From JAIEPT01 sp038217425 (lineage in GTDB: Bacteria > Planctomycetota > Planctomycetia > Gemmatales > Gemmataceae), in NCBI GenBank assembly GCA_038217425.1, contig JBBQPM010000242.1, positions 1 through 8,894 on the forward strand: a stretch of DNA of 8,894 nucleotides, written 5' to 3'. The stretch's first letter is position 1, and each line of letters opens with the position of its first letter. The translations under genes and the position numbers were made by a program. Below, in pieces: positions 1 to 3,646 of this stretch. Below the pieces are notes generated by a model, which had not been told where the DNA came from, made no database searches, and worked only from the letters and a program-made list of their open reading frames with translations.

Positions 1-43
1 TTTCGCGGATCTTGGGTTCAGGGGTGGGGGTAACCGGCTCCAT
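1..43 (-). CDS. possible start of a gene leaving the window
   Basis: A minus-strand ATG at 41-43 opens a frame that stays open to the window edge and reads MEPVTPTPEPKIRE. No Shine-Dalgarno motif precedes it and fourteen residues are too few to identify a product. The DNA just upstream (about 85-110) is AT-rich and could hold a promoter, but no convincing -35/-10 pair was found. It may be a Pro-rich N-terminus or chance. Confidence 0.2.
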   Translation of the reverse strand, partial: MEPVTPTPEPKIRE

Positions 44-131
44 GAACAATAAGATGCGCGATTGTCGTCGGGAGCGCAATACTGTACATTTATATTTCAA
101 TGGCGCAAATAGCGTGCCGAACAGGATTGGG

Positions 132-592
132 TCAGGTTAGATTAAAAAACAAAGGGACGTGGGTGTAGATCATCGTCGTACTCACGTCCGTGTGGCCGAG
201 TAATTCCTGGATAGTCCTTTTATCATACCCGGCTTCCAGCACATGCGTAGCGAAGCTGTGACGAAAACTGTGACTCGTCGCTCGCTTCTGAATGCCGCAA
301 CGCTTGACGGCTGCCGAGATGTCTCGGCCGACGGCGTCTTCATGCGCGTGATGGCGACGCTTGATTCCCGAACGCGGGTCGATCGACAACACCGCTGAAG
401 GGAAGACGTATTGCCATTTCCATTCTTTGTCGGCGCCCGGAAGCTTGCGATCCAGAGCGGTCGGCATATGGACGGCGCCGAAGCCGCGGGCCCGTCGGCG
501 TAGGCGTCCTCGGTGCGCAGGCTGTAATGCCGGTCGCGGCAGGCATCGCGAACCTGGTCGAGCAGTCTGGGCTTCGCGGTCGAGGGGTTCAT
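132..592 (-). pseudogene. integron-type tyrosine recombinase remnant (internal deletion)
   Basis: Two pieces of one integrase lie in different minus-strand frames. The first, from the ATG at 592 to about 494, begins MNPSTAKPRLLDQVRDACRD and continues with RHYSLRTEDAYAD, the start of the N-terminal core-binding domain seen in integron integrases. The second, from about 491 down to the TGA at 132, picks up at GFGAVHMPTAL and carries the EWKWQYVFPS stretch near the insert typical of integron integrases, the box II motif HSFRH (codons near 272-261), LLGH, and the tyrosine nucleophile in STTMIYTHV (codon 167-165). Missing between them are roughly 200 residues, including the first catalytic arginine, and the frame changes at the join (about 488-496). 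The usual tail after YTHV is replaced by PLFFNLT and a stop. Family members are about 320-340 residues. No active recombinase can be made. A XerC/D-like or phage integrase is less likely because of the EWKWQYVFPS region. No attI or attC site was recognised nearby. Confidence 0.85.
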
Positions 593-618
593 GGGGAACC
601 TGGGCGAATGATTCGTAG

Positions 619-648
619 ATTCTAATCGCGACCGGAAAACGCCGTCAA
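619..648 (-). promoter_or_regulatory. sigma-70-like promoter of the integrase remnant
   Basis: On the minus strand TTGACG (648-643) and TAGAAT (624-619) are separated by 18 bases, each one mismatch from consensus, about 26 bases before the integrase ATG at 592. The promoter appears to have outlived the gene it served. The spacer is one base longer than ideal and the site was found by eye. Confidence 0.45.
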
Positions 649-666
649 GGAAGATCGTATTTTCCG

Positions 667-1095
667 CTATGCCGGCGCCGGAAGCCGTGGGGAGGTCCGA
701 TCGATCGCTGGGTCAGGCGTATACGATGGGCCAGCGGGGGCGATGCGCGGTTCGGAGCTGTTCCCTGGCGACTTCGGTTGGGGCATTGGCTTCCGCGCGG
801 AATCGGCGGCCGCGCTCGCCGGGCGCGGCGACGGGCTGGGCGGAACGGGTTCCTTTCGTTGCGGAGCGGTTGGAACCTCGGCGGGCGCCGGCGCGGGGGT
901 CGGGGCAGGCGCCTCGGGCTTGGCGTTCGGTTTGCCCATCACGTACGTCAGCACCATCTTGGCGGCGGTCAGATTGCCTTCGAGCGCCCGCTTCAGGAGA
1001 ACGCGGGCCAAGGCCTGCAAATCCTCGAGGCTGACGACGGAAGCGAACGCGGCACGGAACTCGGCGGGCGACGAAACCGGAGGGCAGGCGATCAT
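667..1095 (-). CDS. small hypothetical protein, helical head and Pro/Ala-rich tail
   Basis: This encodes 142 residues of unknown function. Residues 11-56 look like a compact helical segment (AEFRAAFASVVSLEDLQALA, then RVLLKRALEGNLTAAKMVLT, ending YVMGKP). The pattern of a leucine-rich helix, a short G-N/D turn, an Ala-rich helix and GKP recurs, as far as I recall, in hypothetical planctomycete proteins. Residues 57-142 are Pro, Ala, Ser and Lys rich, low in complexity and probably disordered. There is no signal peptide or membrane segment. The start at 1095 is preferred over the ATG at 1152 because GGAG lies seven bases upstream of it, and because the promoter at 1135-1162 would place transcription start near 1128, downstream of the longer start. 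The gene lies upstream of the integrase remnant on the same strand, with 74 bases between them. The plus strand is also open across it, but only the minus strand has promoter and ribosome-binding signals. Confidence 0.6.
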   Translation of the reverse strand: MIACPPVSSPAEFRAAFASVVSLEDLQALARVLLKRALEGNLTAAKMVLTYVMGKPNAKPEAPAPTPAPAPAEVPTAPQRKEPVPPSPSPRPASAAADSARKPMPQPKSPGNSSEPRIAPAGPSYTPDPAIDRTSPRLPAPA

Positions 1096-1134
1096 GGCGA
1101 ATCTCCGACGGCGACGGGGTGTGTATATATGTAT

Positions 1135-1162
1135 ATTATCCTTTGGGCACATGACCTGTCAA
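1135..1162 (-). promoter_or_regulatory. sigma-70-like promoter of the small hypothetical gene
   Basis: A perfect minus-strand -35, TTGACA (1162-1157), is followed after 16 bases by GATAAT (1140-1135); TAATAT with an 18-base spacer overlaps it. The AT-rich stretch 1121-1140 stands out from the surrounding GC-rich DNA. Predicted start is near 1128, giving a leader of about 32 bases before the ATG at 1095. Confidence 0.65.
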
Positions 1163-1196
1163 GCGTTGTTCGCGAGAATTTTCGTCAAATGGGGTT

Positions 1197-1247
1197 GAGC
1201 CGCTGCGCAAGCGGGGGTTGACCCGACCTTGCTTGCGCAGCGGGCTC
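1197..1247. repeat. GC-rich inverted repeat between two genes
   Basis: GAGCCGCTGCGCAAGC (1197-1212) pairs with GCTTGCGCAGCGGGCTC (1231-1247), with one bulged G and an 18-base loop. It lies between the terminator-like hairpin downstream of leuC and the promoter of the small hypothetical gene. No T-run follows, so it is either a second transcript-end structure for leuC or a member of a dispersed palindrome family. Confidence 0.7.
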
Positions 1248-1286
1248 CCAAAACGTCCGTACAATGCCCCTCGTGATCGACAGCCA

Positions 1287-1321
1287 AAAAGGGGACGGGC
1301 AAACCCGACCCCTTTTCTTTT
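1287..1321 (-). terminator. intrinsic terminator downstream of leuC
   Basis: The arms 1287-1299 and 1304-1316 form a 13-bp stem with one mismatch and the four-base loop CAAA. In the leuC direction the stem is followed by a T-run that starts within its base (CCCCTTTTTGG), 66 bases past the leuC stop. The plus strand also ends in T-rich sequence (CCCCTTTTCTTTT), so it could work in both directions. Confidence 0.7.
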
Positions 1322-1386
1322 CCAAGGGATCGGCAAAGTCCGCCGTCAGCGTTTGGGCACAGAGCCTGGTAGCGCCGGTCGGCGAA

Positions 1387-2694
1387 TCATTGCAACCAAT
1401 CGCGCGGGTCGGCGATCGTTCCTTTGAGGGCGCTCGCCGCCACGGTTAGCGGGCTGGCCAGGAAGACCTTCGCCTCCTTGTGGCCCATGCGGCCGGGGAA
1501 GTTGCGGTTCGTGGTGCTGATGCAACTGATGGGCGTGTTGAGTCGGCCGAACGTGTCGCTGGGGCCGCCCAGGCACGCGGCACAGGAGGGTTCGCCGATC
1601 TTGGCGCCGGCGCCCAGGAAGATCTCCTCGAGCGTCTTGCCGTGGATTTTCTCGGTTTTGAGGCCCCTGGCAATCTCGCTGGTCGCGGGGACGACGAACG
1701 TGTCGATCTTGACGCTCTTGCCGCGCAGGATGCCGGCCGCGGCGCGGAAGTCGGTCATCTTGCCGCCTGTGCACGAGCCGATGTAGGCGCGGTCGAGTTG
1801 CGTTCCCTTGACTTCGGAAACGTAGGCCCGGTTGTCGGGGCTGTGCGGTTTGGCGATCACCGGTTCGAGTTTGCTGACGTCGTAGACCTTCTCGAAGCAA
1901 AACTGGGCGTCGGCGTCGGTCTTGACGACTTCGTAGGGGAGATTGCGTTTGTTGCGTTGGTTGACGTAATCGAGCGTGATCTTGTCGGGGGCGATGACGC
2001 CGTTCTTGCCGCCGGCCTCGATGACCATGTTGCAGAGGGTCATGCGTTCTTCGATGCCCAGGGCGAAGACGCCGTCGCCGTCGAATTCCATGGCTCGATA
2101 AGTGGCGCCGTCGCAGCCGATATCGCCGATGACCGCGAGGATGAGGTCCTTCGCCATCAGGTACGGCGGCAGTTCGCCGTGAAAGACGAAGCGCATGGTG
2201 GGCGGGACTTTGACCCAGAGCTTGCCGGTGCCCATGACGAAGCCGGCGTCGGTGTTGCCGATGCCGGTGGCGAACTCGCCGAAGGCGCCCGCGGTGCACG
2301 TGTGGCTATCGGTGCCGAAGAGGACTTCGCCGGGACGGGTGTGGCCTTCTTCGGGGAGCGCGATGTGGCATACGCCCTTGTACCGATCCGTGCCGACGTC
2401 GTAGAAATGGGGCAGATTCTGTTCCTTGACGAAGTCGCGGAGCACGTCGACGTTGCGGTTGGCCATCGCGTCTTTGGTGAAGATGTAATGGTCGGGGATG
2501 ATGACGACCTTGTCGCGATCCCAGACCTTGGCGTCTTTGCCGAATTCTTTCTTGAAGATGCCGATGGTGCCGGGGCCGCAGACGTCGTGCGTCATGAGGA
2601 TGTCAGTATTGATCCACACGCTATCGTCGGGTTGTACGGCATCTCGGCCGGCGTGGCGGGCGAGAATCTTTTCGGTCATCGTCATCCCGGGCAT
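1387..2694 (-). CDS. leuC: 3-isopropylmalate dehydratase, large subunit (LeuC)
   Basis: With the small subunit LeuD, LeuC converts 2-isopropylmalate to 3-isopropylmalate in leucine synthesis in the cytoplasm, using a [4Fe-4S] cluster. The 435-residue product shows the aconitase-family signatures: GTDSHTCTAGAFGEFATGIG (127-146), GSCTGGKMTDFRAA with cluster ligand C308, PSCAACLGGP with C371 and C374, and STTNRNFPGRMG (393-404). All three cluster cysteines are present. Its length and sequence fit the shorter homoaconitase-like LeuC subtype rather than the roughly 466-residue E. coli type. Homoaconitase or a methylcitrate or 2,3-dimethylmalate-type dehydratase remains possible from sequence alone. 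The ATG at 2694 is preceded by GGAG with an eight-base spacer, and TATAAT lies about 40 bases upstream; the ATGs at codons 4 and 6 are less favoured. No leuD follows: the next gene downstream is unrelated, so the partner must be encoded elsewhere. Confidence 0.95.
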   Translation of the reverse strand: MPGMTMTEKILARHAGRDAVQPDDSVWINTDILMTHDVCGPGTIGIFKKEFGKDAKVWDRDKVVIIPDHYIFTKDAMANRNVDVLRDFVKEQNLPHFYDVGTDRYKGVCHIALPEEGHTRPGEVLFGTDSHTCTAGAFGEFATGIGNTDAGFVMGTGKLWVKVPPTMRFVFHGELPPYLMAKDLILAVIGDIGCDGATYRAMEFDGDGVFALGIEERMTLCNMVIEAGGKNGVIAPDKITLDYVNQRNKRNLPYEVVKTDADAQFCFEKVYDVSKLEPVIAKPHSPDNRAYVSEVKGTQLDRAYIGSCTGGKMTDFRAAAGILRGKSVKIDTFVVPATSEIARGLKTEKIHGKTLEEIFLGAGAKIGEPSCAACLGGPSDTFGRLNTPISCISTTNRNFPGRMGHKEAKVFLASPLTVAASALKGTIADPRDWLQ

Positions 2695-2734
2695 AGTCGT
2701 CTCTCCAGGCTAGTGGCAATCCAGCGAATCCTTC

Positions 2735-2762
2735 ATTATAGCTGCGGAGGGCGGAAAACCAA
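2735..2762 (-). promoter_or_regulatory. leuC promoter
   Basis: A perfect minus-strand -10, TATAAT (2740-2735), lies 16 bases from a weak -35, TTGGTT (2762-2757). Predicted start is near 2728, with a leader of about 34 bases. That is too short for a leucine attenuator, and no leader peptide is seen. The rest of the 204-base divergent gap (2695-2898) holds no clear promoter for the rightward gene. Confidence 0.6.
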
Positions 2763-2898
2763 CGTGGCCGATAAGCGTCGTAGGATTGTCCCCGCGCCTT
2801 CCACCTGCCTGAAAAAATTCTTTCGAGAAAATTGTCCGCTCTTTCGCTCGGAAGCCGTTTGTCTTGGTGGATACCAACCCTTTTACTGGAGATTCACC

Positions 2899-3381
2899 AT
2901 GACGACTTTCACTCGTTCGCTGCTCGCTCTGACCCTGTGCGTGTTGGGAAGCTCGCTGGCCCAGGCCCAAAACGCGGTCCTCCAGCCCGACGGCAACTAC
3001 AAGCCCGCCCCTGGGTACATCTGGCTCAGCGCCGACACGACCGACCACCGCACGATCTGGAGTCCCGGCAGCCGACACCCCCTCTACTTCAACACCATGG
3101 CCGCCGCCCAAGAAGGCAAGTGGATCCCCGCTCCCGGGTATAACTGGGTCAACAACATCGACGGCGATCTCCGCGTCTACTGGGCGCCCGGCAAACGCCA
3201 CTCCCAGCACCCCAACGTCTTCGCCGACAATCGCCCCGACATGTGGGTGCCCGCGGCCGGCTTCACCTGGCTCACCAACAACCCCGCCGACCTCCGCGTC
3301 GTCCAGGTCAACGCCCCGCTCGTTCCGGTCCAACAGCAGGCGCCGGGCGGGTTCGTCACCGACGTTCCTCCGGGCAACTGA
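2899..3381 (+). CDS. secreted protein with three 41-residue WxPAPGYxW repeats
   Basis: This encodes 160 residues and I do not know its function. Residues 1-23 form a signal peptide (Arg6, hydrophobic LLALTLCVLGSSL, cleavage likely after AQA at 23), so the mature protein is exported. It then consists of three tandem units at an exact 41-residue spacing, starting at 32 (GNYKPAPGYIW), 73 (GKWIPAPGYNW) and 114 (DMWVPAAGFTW). The first two also share WSPGSRH/WAPGKRH about 22 residues on and an asparagine near the end; the third stops short at DLRVVQVN. A Pro/Gln-rich tail follows (138-160). Conserved Trp, Gly-Tyr and Arg-His suggest a small beta-rich fold, perhaps carbohydrate- or surface-binding, which is only a guess. 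The start at 2899 has GGAG seven bases upstream and begins the signal peptide. The same frame is open far to the left across leuC, but that is antisense. A large palindrome starts six bases after the stop. Confidence 0.85.
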   Translation: MTTFTRSLLALTLCVLGSSLAQAQNAVLQPDGNYKPAPGYIWLSADTTDHRTIWSPGSRHPLYFNTMAAAQEGKWIPAPGYNWVNNIDGDLRVYWAPGKRHSQHPNVFADNRPDMWVPAAGFTWLTNNPADLRVVQVNAPLVPVQQQAPGGFVTDVPPGN

Positions 3382-3387
3382 GGTGCA

Positions 3388-3453
3388 TTTCCGAGCCGGA
3401 AGCGTGAGCGACGATCTTCGCAAAAAGCGTCGCTCACGCTTTCGGCTCGGAAA
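3388..3453. repeat. 26-bp palindrome after the secreted repeat protein
   Basis: The arms 3388-3413 and 3428-3453 are complementary over 26 positions with one G-T wobble (left GCCGGAAGC, right GCTTTCGGC) and a 14-base loop. The arm contains CCGAGCCGGAAGCGTGAGCG, which I recall as a frequent intergenic repeat in planctomycete genomes. Starting six bases after a stop codon, it probably ends or protects the upstream transcript, though no T-run follows. Confidence 0.85.
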
Positions 3454-3525
3454 GTATCAGCGGATGCGTGCAGGTTCTTCGATTCTCTGTAGCTTGTCTT
3501 TTCTTGGCGTCCACGCGGCCGAAAT

Positions 3526-3588
3526 AATCGGCGAACGATTGACACCCCTCGGCCCCCCGGCGATAATCGCCCTGTGTGAATCGTTCAC
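3526..3588 (+). promoter_or_regulatory. cluster of short palindromes around the esterase promoter, candidate operators
   Basis: Three odd-centred palindromes surround the promoter: AATCG-GCGAA-CGATT (3526-3540, running into the -35), GGCGAT-A-ATCGCC (3559-3571, covering the -10) and GTGAA-TCG-TTCAC (3576-3588, just after the predicted start). In addition GAACGATT (3533-3540) is the inverse of AATCGTTC (3579-3586), bracketing the promoter, and ATAATCGGC/ATAATCGCC recur 39 bases apart (3524 and 3563). Such placement fits binding sites for a dimeric repressor, but no regulator gene is adjacent. Confidence 0.4.
3539..3567 (+). promoter_or_regulatory. near-consensus sigma-70 promoter of the esterase-glycosidase gene
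   Basis: TTGACA (3539-3544) and GATAAT (3562-3567) are separated by exactly 17 bases. The -35 is perfect and the -10 has one mismatch. Predicted start is near 3574, giving a leader of about 73 bases before the ATG at 3647. Confidence 0.75.
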
Positions 3589-3589
3589 G

Positions 3590-3636
3590 CCCCAGGCAGC
3601 CCCCGCGGTTTCCTGGGGTGACTTTTATTTCACCCC
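3590..3636 (+). promoter_or_regulatory. leader with two mutually exclusive hairpins
   Basis: CCCCAGG (3590-3596) can pair with CCTGGGG (3612-3618), and GGGGTGA (3615-3621) can pair with TCACCCC (3630-3636) across an eight-base AT-rich loop. Both stems are perfect over seven pairs and both need bases 3615-3618, so only one can form at a time. The second stem ends ten bases before the ATG, where no Shine-Dalgarno motif is present. This could modulate translation or transcript elongation, but no known riboswitch class was recognised. Confidence 0.35.
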
Positions 3637-3646
3637 CCGCGCTTCT

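Noticed and set aside
136..142. GTTAGAT, a match to the integron core site GTTRRRY, next to the integrase remnant
   Set aside because: The motif is short enough to occur many times by chance in this window, and no paired RYYYAAC site was found at a suitable distance to form an attC; nor is there an attI-like array of sites.
1194..1247. Hairpin beginning with GTTGAGC considered as an attC cassette site
   Set aside because: The core-like sequence is on the wrong side and pointing outward, and the other end (GCTCCCA) lacks the AAC needed for RYYYAAC.
2859..2887. TTGTCT-N17-TTTACT as a promoter for the secreted repeat protein
   Set aside because: Transcription would begin a few bases before the ATG and leave out the GGAG ribosome-binding site; each hexamer matches only four of six positions.
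1480..2898. Long plus-strand open frame continuous with the secreted repeat protein
   Set aside because: It is antisense to leuC, which has full family signatures; the translation is Asp/Gly/Val/Ala-rich low-complexity sequence typical of the complement of a GC-rich gene. The real start at 2899 has a signal peptide and ribosome-binding site.
3383..3646. N-terminal extension of the esterase-glycosidase frame to 3383
   Set aside because: The in-frame upstream codons come from the 26-bp palindrome, the promoter and the leader; the signal peptide starts at 3647.
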